From Bifidobacterium [indicum] DSM 20214 = LMG 11587 (lineage in GTDB: Bacteria > Actinomycetota > Actinomycetes > Actinomycetales > Bifidobacteriaceae), in NCBI RefSeq assembly GCF_000706765.1, contig NZ_CP006018.1:310001-374000 (forward strand): a stretch of DNA of 64,000 nt, written 5' to 3'. This document shows positions 9,257-18,157 of the stretch, one piece after another. A program made the position numbers and the translations under genes. Within the stretch, counting starts at the first letter, position 1. Every line of letters begins with the position of its first letter. The notes beneath the pieces are model-generated. The model was not told the origin of the DNA. It ran no database searches and saw only the letters and a list, made by a program, of their open reading frames with translations.

Positions 9257-10150
9257 ATGGCTTCCAAAGGCAAACCGTCACCGCGTTCCGCGGTAAAGCC
9301 CCTGTCCGACCAGCAGGTGGCCCTCCTGGGCGAGCGGCACCACCTGGTGGACCCGACCCGGTACTATCCCACCGGGCACCGGGCACCGGCCCTGGATGAG
9401 ATAGGCGGGCAGCATCCGACCGGCACCCACCGTCTTTTGCATGGTGTCGTGCAAGTGATGCGCAGCTCCTGCAAACTCTATGCATGGGGTCTGGAGAGGG
9501 TGCCCGAGACGGGTCCTTTCATTACGGCGGCCACGCACGTTACCCAGTTCGATGTCTTCATCCCCATGATGTCGATGTTCCACCTGGGTCGTAGACCGCG
9601 CTATATGGCCAAGGCGGAGATGGCCCACTGGCCCCTGATCGGAAACTGGTTCCAGATGGTCGGAATGCAGCCGGTGGAGCGCAAGTCCGGCAAGGCCCGA
9701 TCCATCGAGGAGGAGTCGATAGGCATCCTCACCTCGGGCCGCCCCCTGACCATATGGCCGGAAGGCACCGTGACCCGGGATCCCCTGAAATGGCCCATGT
9801 CGCTCAAACCCGGTGTCGGTTTCATCGCTCTGGAGGCCTCAAGGCAGCTGGGGGGAATGGTTCCCTTGTATCCCAGCATCACCTGGGGTGCTGCCTCGAT
9901 CAATCACAAGTGGCCTTGGCCCCGGAAGAACGTGGTCATGTGCTACGACCGGCCCCTGGACTACTCGGACCTCCTTGAGGGCATGGACCAGTGGGGTCCG
10001 GAGCCTCCCAAGGAGGCTGTGCATACCCTCTGTGTCCGCCTGCGCGACCGGATGGAGGAGGTCATGGCGGAGATTCGCGGCGAGGAGCCTCCGGCTGAGG
10101 GGTACTTCGATTACGTAACCATGACACGTCGGCCCAGAAGTGAGCAATAG
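9257..10150 (+). CDS. 1-acyl-sn-glycerol-3-phosphate acyltransferase (PlsC family)
   Basis: A 297-residue membrane-associated acyltransferase expected to convert lysophosphatidate to phosphatidate in phospholipid synthesis. The family HX4D motif is His94-Asp99 in ATHVTQFD, and the substrate motif is WPEGTVTR at residues 167-174. The ATG at 9257 is preferred; a GTG at 9224 would add eleven residues but has no good ribosome site. The Pro- and His-rich first 50 residues are longer than in short PlsC proteins. gpsA, which makes glycerol-3-phosphate, follows 112 bases downstream on the same strand, giving a small glycerophospholipid cluster. Confidence 0.88.
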   Translation: MASKGKPSPRSAVKPLSDQQVALLGERHHLVDPTRYYPTGHRAPALDEIGGQHPTGTHRLLHGVVQVMRSSCKLYAWGLERVPETGPFITAATHVTQFDVFIPMMSMFHLGRRPRYMAKAEMAHWPLIGNWFQMVGMQPVERKSGKARSIEEESIGILTSGRPLTIWPEGTVTRDPLKWPMSLKPGVGFIALEASRQLGGMVPLYPSITWGAASINHKWPWPRKNVVMCYDRPLDYSDLLEGMDQWGPEPPKEAVHTLCVRLRDRMEEVMAEIRGEEPPAEGYFDYVTMTRRPRSEQ

Positions 10151-10262
10151 GGCCGAAACTCACCCTTGATTCCGCCTCATCGGGCACGGTGTCATAGGAT
10201 GGTGACGAAAAGATAAGGCATCTGGTCGGCGTTCCCGTGCGCACGGCATTACGCAAAGGAGA

Positions 10263-11264
10263 ATGATGGCGAAGATCACGGTATTGGGAGCAGGTGCATG
10301 GGGGACCGCCTTCGCCCAGGTACTGGCCGATGCAGGCAATCAAGTGGTCATGTGGGACATCGACCCGGATGTGGTCGAGGAAATCAGCCTCAGGCATTCG
10401 AACGCGCGCCGCCTGCCGACTGTCGAGAAGCTGCCCGATGCCATCGGTGCAGAAGGTGACAGGGCCAAGGCCGTGGAGGGTACCGACATGGTCGTGGTCG
10501 CCATAGCCGCGCAATATGCCGGTGAGGCCCTGAAGGAGTTCAAGGGTCTGCTCGGGCCCGATACCATCGTCATTTCCCTGATGAAGGGAATCGAGCGGGG
10601 GACCCACAGGCGCATGGACCAGGTGGTCTGCCAGACCCTGGACCTGGATCAGTCGCGGTTCGCCGCCGTTTCGGGCCCCAACCTGAGCAAGGAGGTGGCA
10701 GCGCGTGAGCCTGGTGCCACCGTGGTGGCCAGCTCTGATGCCGACACGGCCATGCGGGTCGCCCGGGCCTGCACCACCGACTACTTCAAGGCCTTCGTAA
10801 CCGACGACGTGATTGGTCTGGAACTGTGCGGATCCCTGAAGAACGTCACAGCACTGGCCGTGGGAATGTCGCGAGGGGCCGGATACGGCGAGAACACGGC
10901 CGCCATGATCCAGGCCAGGGGACTGGCTGAACTCACCGCTCTTGGTGCAGCCTGCGGAGCCAAGGCCAAGACCTTTGCCGGTCTGGCCGGGGTCGGTGAC
11001 CTGGTGGCCACCTGTGGATCTCCGCTGAGCAGGAACTATACCTTCGGATTCAATCTGGGCCAGGGCAAGAGCATCGAGGAGGCCACCCGGGTGAGCAAGG
11101 GCGTCGCCGAAGGCGTGCCCACGACCGATGCCGTGGTCGCCCTCGGCAGCAGCCTTCAGGTAGAGACCCCGCTGGCAACGGCCATGAGCCATGTGCTGGA
11201 CCAGGGTCTGGACTGCCGGGGCATGATTGAGGAGCTGTTCGGCGGGGAGATTACTCCGGAGTAG
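10263..11264 (+). CDS. gpsA: NAD(P)-dependent glycerol-3-phosphate dehydrogenase
   Basis: GpsA reduces dihydroxyacetone phosphate to sn-glycerol-3-phosphate for phospholipid backbones. The 333-residue protein opens with the Rossmann motif GAGAWGTAFA and has the substrate-binding segment CGSLKNVTALAVG with its conserved Lys. Two adjacent ATG codons at 10263 and 10266 follow AAAGGAGA; either may be used. It is downstream of the plsC-like acyltransferase that would use its product. A structured intergenic stretch separates it from ddl; in several actinobacteria gpsA and ddl are likewise neighbours. Confidence 0.97.
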   Translation: MMAKITVLGAGAWGTAFAQVLADAGNQVVMWDIDPDVVEEISLRHSNARRLPTVEKLPDAIGAEGDRAKAVEGTDMVVVAIAAQYAGEALKEFKGLLGPDTIVISLMKGIERGTHRRMDQVVCQTLDLDQSRFAAVSGPNLSKEVAAREPGATVVASSDADTAMRVARACTTDYFKAFVTDDVIGLELCGSLKNVTALAVGMSRGAGYGENTAAMIQARGLAELTALGAACGAKAKTFAGLAGVGDLVATCGSPLSRNYTFGFNLGQGKSIEEATRVSKGVAEGVPTTDAVVALGSSLQVETPLATAMSHVLDQGLDCRGMIEELFGGEITPE

Positions 11265-11307
11265 GTTGTACGGCAGGCAAACCCCGATCCATCGGATTTG
11301 ATTCGCC

Positions 11308-11385
11308 GGCAGGGGGCGCCGACCGGTTCAGTCATGCCTGGTTCGTGCCAGGCTTGTGGATGAGCGTTTCCGGCGGCCCCCTGCC
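11308..11385. other. Structured inverted repeat between gpsA and ddl
   Basis: GGCAGGGGGCGCCG (11308-11321) is complementary, with one bulged C, to CGGCGGCCCCCTGCC (11371-11385). Inside it lies a second hairpin, GCCTGG (11336) with CCAGGC (11348). No T-run follows on either strand. It could be a gpsA terminator, a leader structure for ddl, or a non-coding RNA element. Confidence 0.55.
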
Positions 11386-11506
11386 TCCTGCCGAGGGGAT
11401 ATTCTGCTGTAGTAAGTGACGAAAACGCACGGGCTGACGCGCGAGACCTCCTCCCGCTGCATGGTGCCGTGTCGCGGTTCATGCCCTGCATGAGGAAAGC
11501 CGAGGA

Positions 11507-12673
11507 ATGATGGCCAGGAAACGTGTTGTCGTGCTGTATGGCGGTCGTGCCGACGAGCACTCCATATCCTGTGTATCGGCGGCCGGTGTGCTCAATGCCA
11601 TCGATACCGACCGCTATGAGCCCATTCCGGTCGGAATCACCAAGGACGGTCGTTGGATCGTCGGCGGCGAGGATCCCAGGCGGTGGAGCCTGGACGACAC
11701 CCAATTGCCCACCGTGCAGGTCACCGAGGGCAGTCGTCCGGTCATTCTCGACATGGCCCGTGGCGGGGATGGGTTCATGGTCGGTGATCATGACGACCTG
11801 GTTTCCGGTCCCGACAGCCTCAAAACGGACTCCCCGCAGGCCTCCGGCTCTTTGGAACCTCTGGGGCATGTGGATGCGGTCTTTCCGGTGCTCCACGGCC
11901 CGTATGGTGAGGACGGCACCGTACAGGGGCTGCTCGAAATGATGGGTGTGCCCTATGTGGGATGTGGGGTCTTCGCCTCTGCCGCCTGCATGGACAAGCA
12001 CTATACGAAGATTCTTCTCAGCCAGGCCGGTATTCCCGTGGCACCGGGAATCACCATCGATGCCCGCGACCGCCTGTCCGGTGTTGCTCTGAAGGCCGCT
12101 GTGGAAGAGGCTGGGCTGCATTATCCGCTTTTCGTCAAGCCCTCCCGCGCCGGGTCGAGCTTCGGTGTGGTCAAGGTGGAGGAGACCGGTGCCGATGCTC
12201 TGGCCGCTGCCGTCGATGAAGCATCCGGGCATGACTGGCGGATCCTGATTGAAGAGGGTGTGGACGGCCGTGAAATCGAGTGTGCCGTGCTCGCTCCCGA
12301 CCGCGAAGGTGAACCCCGCACCGCATGGCCCGGCGAGGTTGTGCTGGACAGGACGGACCAGGATGAGGCCTTCTACGACTTCGACAGCAAGTATGTGGAC
12401 TCCTCGGCCTCCCATGTGGAGGTCCCCGCCGACCTGCCCGACGAGACCCTGAGCAGGATACGTGCCCTTGCCTCCAGGGCCTTCAAGGCCGTAGATGCTA
12501 CCGGTCTGAGCCGTGTCGACTGCTTTGTCACCGCCAAGGGCGGAATCATCGTCAACGAAATCAACACCCTGCCCGGCTTTACTCCCATATCGATGTACGC
12601 CAAGGCCTGGGAGGCCAGCGGTGTCACCTACACCGACCTGATTACCGAGCTGATCGAGGGTGTATCAGCCTGA
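11507..12673 (+). CDS. ddl: D-alanine--D-alanine ligase
   Basis: Ddl is a cytosolic ATP-grasp enzyme making the D-Ala-D-Ala dipeptide for peptidoglycan. The 388-residue protein has the N-terminal VVVLYGGRADEHSIS, the glycine-rich ATP loop KPSRAGSSFGVVKV, the omega-loop FYDFDSKY, and the C-terminal Mg-binding EINTLPGFTPISMY. The Lys-Tyr at the end of the omega loop is of the D-Ala-D-Ala type rather than D-Ala-D-lactate, predicting vancomycin-susceptible precursors. Two in-frame ATGs at 11507 and 11510 follow CCGAGGA. It lies 242 bases after gpsA and faces mscS, which is convergent. Confidence 0.96.
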   Translation: MMARKRVVVLYGGRADEHSISCVSAAGVLNAIDTDRYEPIPVGITKDGRWIVGGEDPRRWSLDDTQLPTVQVTEGSRPVILDMARGGDGFMVGDHDDLVSGPDSLKTDSPQASGSLEPLGHVDAVFPVLHGPYGEDGTVQGLLEMMGVPYVGCGVFASAACMDKHYTKILLSQAGIPVAPGITIDARDRLSGVALKAAVEEAGLHYPLFVKPSRAGSSFGVVKVEETGADALAAAVDEASGHDWRILIEEGVDGREIECAVLAPDREGEPRTAWPGEVVLDRTDQDEAFYDFDSKYVDSSASHVEVPADLPDETLSRIRALASRAFKAVDATGLSRVDCFVTAKGGIIVNEINTLPGFTPISMYAKAWEASGVTYTDLITELIEGVSA

Positions 12674-12761
12674 CCTGACGCCCATCCCTGCCGGGTGCAT
12701 GGTGCTCCCGGGCGGGGTGCCGCCTCTGTCTGGACGCTGACGAACCCCGAGGGGCCTCTGG

Positions 12762-13676
12762 CTAGGCGGCCGTATCCGATTCGAGTTCGGTCTCCTGGAC
12801 CAGGTAATCCTGGCCGGCAAGGGCACGGGTGGCGGCATCCTGCATGTCGGCGGCGGCGACACCCGGCCTGGCGAACATGACCACCTGGCCCTTGACGCCG
12901 TACGGGGTGAAGCCCTGGAACTGGACGATGGGCGGGTTGGTGGACATGGACATGCCCTTGGTGGCCTGGGTGACCGTCATGGCGATGGACCGGGAGGACC
13001 TGGCCATATCGGCATCCCCACGCAGCGTGAAGGGGATGGTGGTGGCCGCCTCCCCGGCCTCTGTGATCTTCTCCAGGGCCGTGGTGTTCAGGATGGAGTT
13101 GGGGATCAACAGCTGGTTGCCGGCCCTGTCGATGACGATGGTGTGGCGCCAGGTCACGTCACGGACCGTACCGGTGGTGCCCTGGATGGTGATGATGTCG
13201 CCGGGCTGAACCACCTTGCTGACCATCAGCCCGAAACCGCCGACGATATTCGAGATGGTGTCCTTCAGACCGAAGGAAAGGGCAAGACCGCTGACTCCCA
13301 GGGCGGCCACCACGGTGGACGGGTTGATGCCGAAGACCGGTTGGAGAACCGTGGCGGCGGCGAAGATCCAGATCAGGGCACGGACGATGTTGATGAAAAT
13401 GGAGGCGCTGGGGAGGTTGGTCCGCTCCAGAGTGCGCCGCATGGCGGCGGCCACAATCCTTGAGATGAGGGTGGCGCAGGCCGCCACGATTATCAGAATG
13501 ATGATCTTGCCGAAGTTCTGGTGGAACCAGCCCACCACGGCATCGGTGAAGCCGGAAATGGCCCGCTCGGGCCGATCCATGGGTACCTTGCCGGACTCGG
13601 CGGTGCGGACCTGGGTGGCGAAGGTCCCAACGGCCAGGGTTGCAGGCCAGTCGGGAAGAGGAGGCATCAGGTTCAT
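12762..13676 (-). CDS. Small-conductance mechanosensitive channel (MscS family)
   Basis: A 304-residue membrane protein with about three hydrophobic segments and the MscS pore/beta signature: VVAALGVSGLALSFGLKDTI followed by GGFGLMVSKVVQPGDII and a beta domain. MscS channels open under membrane tension and release solutes on hypo-osmotic shock. The ATG overlaps the stop of the upstream acetyltransferase gene as ATGA (13673-13676), with GAGGAAC in front, so translation is probably coupled. It converges on ddl with 88 bases between stops. Confidence 0.92.
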   Translation of the reverse strand: MNLMPPLPDWPATLAVGTFATQVRTAESGKVPMDRPERAISGFTDAVVGWFHQNFGKIIILIIVAACATLISRIVAAAMRRTLERTNLPSASIFINIVRALIWIFAAATVLQPVFGINPSTVVAALGVSGLALSFGLKDTISNIVGGFGLMVSKVVQPGDIITIQGTTGTVRDVTWRHTIVIDRAGNQLLIPNSILNTTALEKITEAGEAATTIPFTLRGDADMARSSRSIAMTVTQATKGMSMSTNPPIVQFQGFTPYGVKGQVVMFARPGVAAADMQDAATRALAGQDYLVQETELESDTAA

Positions 13677-14128
13677 AGTTCCTCGTCATCTCCTGCCTTG
13701 TTCCCGACGGTTTCCGCCAGGGGCTTGTCCATCCACATATGGGGGCACCCTTCGTCCAGGTCGTGGATGCCCATATCCCTGTATCCGAGTGACCGGTAGA
13801 AGTCCTTCACCCGTTCCTGGGCATGGAGTGTAAGTCTGTCCGCTCCACGGCTGCGGACGGTTTTCTCGGCCTCGCCAACCAGTCCGGCCCCCAGGTGCCT
13901 GCCCCGGTAGGGTTTCAGGACGGCCAGGCGGCCCAGGGTCCAGGTGTTCCCCTCGTTTGGGAAGACCCGGCAGACCCCGACCGGCGCATCGCCGTCATAG
14001 GCCACGATATGGAGGCTGATTTCATCGGTCTCATCGAATTCGTCATGGAAGCCCTGCTCATCCACGAAGACGGTCTCCCGGATGGACTTGGCATCCTGGG
14101 GGATGCGCTCGCTGACTTCATACCTCAT
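13673..14128 (-). CDS. GNAT family N-acetyltransferase
   Basis: A 151-residue GCN5-related acetyltransferase. Visible features are the RETVFVDEQGF element near the N-terminus, the acetyl-CoA pyrophosphate loop RGRHLGAGLV, and a C-terminal DFYRSLGY segment common in this subgroup. The substrate is not predictable. The ATG at 14128 was chosen because AAGGAGGAACC directly precedes it; an upstream in-frame start at 14161 lacks such a site. Its stop overlaps the mscS start (ATGA), so the two form a coupled pair. Confidence 0.88.
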   Translation of the reverse strand: MRYEVSERIPQDAKSIRETVFVDEQGFHDEFDETDEISLHIVAYDGDAPVGVCRVFPNEGNTWTLGRLAVLKPYRGRHLGAGLVGEAEKTVRSRGADRLTLHAQERVKDFYRSLGYRDMGIHDLDEGCPHMWMDKPLAETVGNKAGDDEEL

Positions 14129-14372
14129 GGTTCCTCCTTGTCGGACCCTGACTGGTTCCAATCTACCAAGGCCGCCTCCGGGCGGAAACGAGTAGGGGGC
14201 GACCCTTGGGAGTGTGGCCGGTTCCGGTCGGTGATGCCGATGGACGATTCGACGGCCTCCACTCCGGTCGCCCTGTCAAGTGTGTGCCGGTCCTGTCTGA
14301 CCTGGACGATTATATGGGTGGAGAGATCGCAGGCAATAGGGGCCTGCGCGTACATGACACTTGAAGGGTGGA

Positions 14373-15053
14373 ATGGCGATGGACAAGGACCGTGATCCAG
14401 AGGATGCCGTAGGCATGGACTCTCAGAAGAGCCGCCGCCCGCAGAGGGGCCGCATGCTTGCAGGCGAACTCTACGATGCCTCGGACCCCGAGCTGAGTCG
14501 CCTGCGGGTCAAGGCCCATGAGCTCTGCCGCCGCTTCAACGCCTCATCCGAAGAGGAGCGGGACCTGCGCGCCCGGATTCTGGATGACCTGGTTCCCGAA
14601 CACGGCCAGGACACCGATTTCATGGGGCCCATCTACTTCGATTACGGATGCTTCACCAAACTCGGGTCCCGTATCTTCGCCAATTTCAACTTCACGGTCC
14701 TCGATACCTGCCCGGTGGTGATCGGCGATGACGTCATGATTGGCCCCAACGTCACCCTGGCAACCCCGCTGCATCCCCTCCGCTGGCAGGAGCGGAACCT
14801 GCGTCGCCATGAGGACGGGTCCTTCTATGACTACGAGTTCGGCGCACCGATTACCATCGGCTCCAACTGCTGGCTGGCCTCGAACGTAACGGTGACCGGT
14901 GGGGTCACCATAGGGGAGGGGTCCGTTATCGGGGCCGGGTCCGTGGTGACCCACGATATCCCGGCTAACTCCCTGGCGGTGGGCGTGCCCTGCCGGGTGA
15001 TACGCACCATCACCGAGGCCGATCGGATGGATTTGCCCGAGCTGGGCCAGTAG
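14373..15053 (+). CDS. Sugar O-acetyltransferase (LacA/Maa/NodL type)
   Basis: About 226 residues with a left-handed beta-helix of hexapeptide repeats (PVVIGDDVMIGPNVTLA, GAPITIGSNCWLASNVTV, GVTIGEGSVIGAGSVV) and the N-terminal maltose-acetyltransferase cap (MLAGELYDASDPEL). The His of LATPLHPL is the family catalytic residue. Such trimeric cytosolic enzymes acetylate galactosides or maltose from acetyl-CoA; the acceptor here is unknown. AAGGGTGG precedes two in-frame ATGs at 14373 and 14379, so the start is uncertain by two codons. It is divergent from the GNAT/mscS pair. Confidence 0.9.
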   Translation: MAMDKDRDPEDAVGMDSQKSRRPQRGRMLAGELYDASDPELSRLRVKAHELCRRFNASSEEERDLRARILDDLVPEHGQDTDFMGPIYFDYGCFTKLGSRIFANFNFTVLDTCPVVIGDDVMIGPNVTLATPLHPLRWQERNLRRHEDGSFYDYEFGAPITIGSNCWLASNVTVTGGVTIGEGSVIGAGSVVTHDIPANSLAVGVPCRVIRTITEADRMDLPELGQ

Positions 15054-15111
15054 CTCCCTACAGGCCCACGACCGCATCCATGCTGGGCGGGGGTGTCGGG
15101 TGCCCGACCCC

Positions 15112-15140
15112 TTGACTTGCCTTAGTCGGCTGAGTGTAGT
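15112..15140 (+). promoter_or_regulatory. Candidate sigma-70-type promoter for rpmB
   Basis: TTGACT (15112-15117) lies 17 bases before TGTAGT (15135-15140). A GTCGGG/CCCGAC hairpin (15095-15108), a possible terminator of the upstream acetyltransferase gene, sits immediately ahead. Confidence 0.45.
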
Positions 15141-15231
15141 AATCTGACAAAGTTGTGTGTTTGACCGTAGCCTTGTGCTGCCGGTATGAACACCTGGAAC
15201 GACTTGGAAAAACAACGTAAAGGGAGTCATC

Positions 15232-15426
15232 ATGGCAGCTCGTTGCGCGGTGTGCGGCAAGGGCCCGCAGACCGGTTACACTGTTTCTCACTCGCATATT
15301 CGTAATAAGCGCGTCTTCCGTCCCAACCTGCAGTCGGTGCACACCAAGGTTGACGGGGAGAACGTCCGCGTTCGCGTCTGCGTCAAGTGCCTGAAGGCCG
15401 GCAAGGTGCAGCGCGTCGCCGCCTGA
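15232..15426 (+). CDS. rpmB: 50S ribosomal protein L28
   Basis: A 64-residue L28 with the usual [27 protein letters not shown] opening. Two CxxC pairs (CAVC and CVKC) mark the zinc-binding C+ form. AAAGGGAG precedes the ATG. It is a single-gene unit flanked by its own promoter and a good terminator, upstream of recG; rpmB-recG adjacency is common in Gram-positive bacteria. Confidence 0.98.
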   Translation: MAARCAVCGKGPQTGYTVSHSHIRNKRVFRPNLQSVHTKVDGENVRVRVCVKCLKAGKVQRVAA

Positions 15427-15447
15427 GTGCGGTTTTCGTCTTGATTG

Positions 15448-15476
15448 AACCCCCGGAGCAACAGTCTCCGGGGGTT
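15448..15476 (+). terminator. Intrinsic terminator of rpmB
   Basis: AACCCCCGGAG (15448-15458) and CTCCGGGGGTT (15466-15476) form an 11-bp perfect stem with a 7-base loop, followed by CTTG. Confidence 0.85.
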
Positions 15477-15625
15477 CTTGCTATACAGGAACACATAGGT
15501 TCAAAACGGTCAGAGCGCACCGCGGGATTCCTTGGAGGCAGGGGTCCCATGAAAATGGTTGGGGTACTTAGGCTACGCCAGCACGGAGCATGAGGCCGAG
15601 TCGAATGATGATCTGGTTCCGGTGC

Positions 15626-15637
15626 AAAGGAGGTGAT
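15626..15637 (+). promoter_or_regulatory. Full-length Shine-Dalgarno of recG
   Basis: AAAGGAGGTGAT is complementary to the whole 3' end of 16S rRNA and sits five bases before the GTG at 15643, fixing recG's non-ATG start. Confidence 0.9.
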
Positions 15638-15642
15638 GCGGC

Positions 15643-18141
15643 GTGACGGCAACAGTCAAGGCAAGCCTGTCCAGCCCCGTATCATCCCTGATGACCAACA
15701 AGCGACGGGTGGGAGCCCTGAAATCCCTGGGCATCAACACGGTCCGGGATGCACTGACATACTACCCGTTCCGTGTCACCGACCCTGTGCCGGTCACCAC
15801 CATCAGCGGCATCGTCCTGGGGAGGCCCTGTGCCTTTGCCGCCAGGGTGGAGAGTGCCCGGGTGGTGCCCTTGAACGGACGCCGCGGATTCCGCTTCGAT
15901 GTGGTGGTGGACGATTCCGAATTCGCGGCCAAGCAGGGGCAGCCCGGCCTGGTTGCCCGCCTGGTCTTCTTCTCGCACAGGAAGACCTACATGGACTGGA
16001 TGAGCATGCGGCTCCGAACCGGGGCCAGGGTGGTTGTGGCCGGTGAGCCCGGCACCTACATGGACCAACTCCAGTTCACCCATCCGGAGACCCTGCTTGT
16101 CGAGGACCCGGATTCGGGCGAGGGGGGCAACCTCAAGGCCGATGCGACCAACATCCAAGAGGCCCTGGACAGGGTCGCTCGTCCCAGACCTGTCTACCAT
16201 GCCAACTCTCGCATATCGTCCGACCATATCCACGATGTCATTCTTGGATTCATGCGGCTTCTGGCCCAATCTGATACCGGGATCGATTCCAGCGGCGGCG
16301 AAGGTGACCAAGATCAGTCCCGAATAGATCCGGAAGCCCTGGGGCATGGCGTTCCTGACATCATTCCCGAACCGGTCCGCGCCGGAAGGGGACTCCTGCA
16401 TCGAGCCCAGGCCCTGCTGGGCATGCATGATCCGGACTCCTTGAAGGACTTCGGGGATGCCAGGAAGACCTTGCGGTACGAGGAGGCATTCGTCTCGCAG
16501 ACAGCCCTCCTCCAGACCCGTCAGGAGACCAGAAAGAGCCCGACCTATCCCTGTCGGGATGCCGGGATGGATGCGGCTTCAGACTCCCTGCGGGCACGGT
16601 TCATCAAGTCCCTGCCCTTCGAGCTGACCAAGGGGCAGAGCCGGGTCATCGAGCAAATCGGCGAGGACATGTGCGGCGACTACCCCATGCAGCGCCTCCT
16701 CCAGGGCGAGGTCGGCTCGGGCAAGACCGTGGTGGCCCTGGCCGCCATGCTTCAGGCGGTTGATGCCGGTCACCAGGCGGTTCTGGTGGCCCCCACCCAG
16801 GTCCTGGCGGAGCAGCACTACGAGTCCATCAAGGGCATGCTGGCCGCCATGGGCACCGAGGTCAGGCCCAAGGCCTCCGGCGGGAAAACCGCCCAGGCCG
16901 ATAACGTGTCCATGATCGACATGGGTTCCGACCAGTCCACTGAGCTTGAGGACGGCATCCTGCCGCTGGTGCTTCTGACCGGTGGAATGCGGCTGGCCCA
17001 GCGGAGGCAGGCCCTGGCGGTTTCGGCCTCGGGAAGGCCATGCATCGTCGTCGCCACCCATGCGGCTTTCTCCAAGACCTTCCAGGCGCCCAACCTGGCT
17101 CTGACCGTGATTGACGAGCAGCATCGTTTCGGCGTGGAGCAGCGAGAGGAACTGAGGCGCAAATCGGAGCGCTCACCCCACCTTCTGGTCATGACAGCCA
17201 CCCCCATACCCCGCACCGCGGCCATGACCTGGTTCGGTGATCTGGACATCTCCACCCTGACCGAGCTGCCCAGCAACCGCAAGCCGGTGAAGACCTACGT
17301 GGTCTCCGAGAACGATGGGGCCACCATGGGGGGCATGTTCCTTCATCTCCGCAAGCGCATCGAAGCGGGGGAGCGGGCCTACGTGGTATGCGCCCGGATT
17401 GACGAGGATGATGACCCCACCCAGGATGCCGACGACCGGGGCAAGGCAGCCGGAAAGGGACGGGGAGAGCAGGACGGTCCCCAGCCGGACCTTTACCAGG
17501 GCGATACCGATTCGGAGGGGACCAGGGCACCACTGCACTCAGTGGCGGAAATCAGCAGGCGACTTGCCGACCTGCCCCAGTTTCAGGGCATCGGAATAGC
17601 CACCCTGACGGGCCGCGACGACGATAGCGCCAAGACCGCCGTAATGGCCGAATTCGCATCGGGGGAGACCCCCCTGCTGGTGGCCACCACGGTCATTGAG
17701 GTCGGGGTGGATGTGCCCGAGGCCTCCTGCATTGTCATCTTCGATGCGGACCGGTTCGGTCTTTCCCAGCTTCATCAGCTTCGTGGCCGTGTAGGGCGAG
17801 GCGGCACGGACTCATGGGCCTTCCTGGTTTCCAGGGCTCCTGCGGAATCGCCGGCCGCCGAGCGTCTGGAGGTCATCCGCAGCACCACCGACGGGGCCAA
17901 AATAGCCGAGGCCGACATCCAACTGCGCGGGGCCGGCGATGTACTGGGCGAGGCCCAGTCCGGTGGACGCTCGTCCCTGAAGCTGCTCAGGGTCGTTACC
18001 GATGCCAAGATGATCACCCAGGCCCGGCAGGAGGCTGCTGATCTCCTGGAGTCAGACCCGGACCTCAAGGGGCAGGTGGAACTGGCGGGGGCGGTTCTGG
18101 ACTTCATGCGTGGCAACGAGGGTTTCCTGGTCTCGGCCTGA
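15643..18141 (+). CDS. recG: ATP-dependent DNA helicase RecG
   Basis: RecG remodels stalled replication forks and branch-migrates Holliday junctions. The 832-residue protein has an N-terminal OB-fold wedge domain, Walker A GEVGSGKT (about residue 358), the DEQH box in VIDEQHRFGVEQ, MTATPIPRT (motif III), and the GRVGRG motif VI. It is longer than typical RecG (about 690-760): an acidic, Ser/Gly-rich insert (SSGGEGDQDQ, around 16280-16400) sits between wedge and helicase, and another (DDPTQDADDRGK) in the second helicase domain. rsmD follows after 16 bases, so recG-rsmD is an operon. Confidence 0.96.
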   Translation: MTATVKASLSSPVSSLMTNKRRVGALKSLGINTVRDALTYYPFRVTDPVPVTTISGIVLGRPCAFAARVESARVVPLNGRRGFRFDVVVDDSEFAAKQGQPGLVARLVFFSHRKTYMDWMSMRLRTGARVVVAGEPGTYMDQLQFTHPETLLVEDPDSGEGGNLKADATNIQEALDRVARPRPVYHANSRISSDHIHDVILGFMRLLAQSDTGIDSSGGEGDQDQSRIDPEALGHGVPDIIPEPVRAGRGLLHRAQALLGMHDPDSLKDFGDARKTLRYEEAFVSQTALLQTRQETRKSPTYPCRDAGMDAASDSLRARFIKSLPFELTKGQSRVIEQIGEDMCGDYPMQRLLQGEVGSGKTVVALAAMLQAVDAGHQAVLVAPTQVLAEQHYESIKGMLAAMGTEVRPKASGGKTAQADNVSMIDMGSDQSTELEDGILPLVLLTGGMRLAQRRQALAVSASGRPCIVVATHAAFSKTFQAPNLALTVIDEQHRFGVEQREELRRKSERSPHLLVMTATPIPRTAAMTWFGDLDISTLTELPSNRKPVKTYVVSENDGATMGGMFLHLRKRIEAGERAYVVCARIDEDDDPTQDADDRGKAAGKGRGEQDGPQPDLYQGDTDSEGTRAPLHSVAEISRRLADLPQFQGIGIATLTGRDDDSAKTAVMAEFASGETPLLVATTVIEVGVDVPEASCIVIFDADRFGLSQLHQLRGRVGRGGTDSWAFLVSRAPAESPAAERLEVIRSTTDGAKIAEADIQLRGAGDVLGEAQSGGRSSLKLLRVVTDAKMITQARQEAADLLESDPDLKGQVELAGAVLDFMRGNEGFLVSA

Positions 18142-18157
18142 AAGGACAACTGGATAC

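Noticed and set aside
12674-12761. Bidirectional terminator between ddl and mscS
   Set aside because: Only a 5-bp CCGGG/CCCGG stem with an 11-base loop and no T-run; too weak to list.
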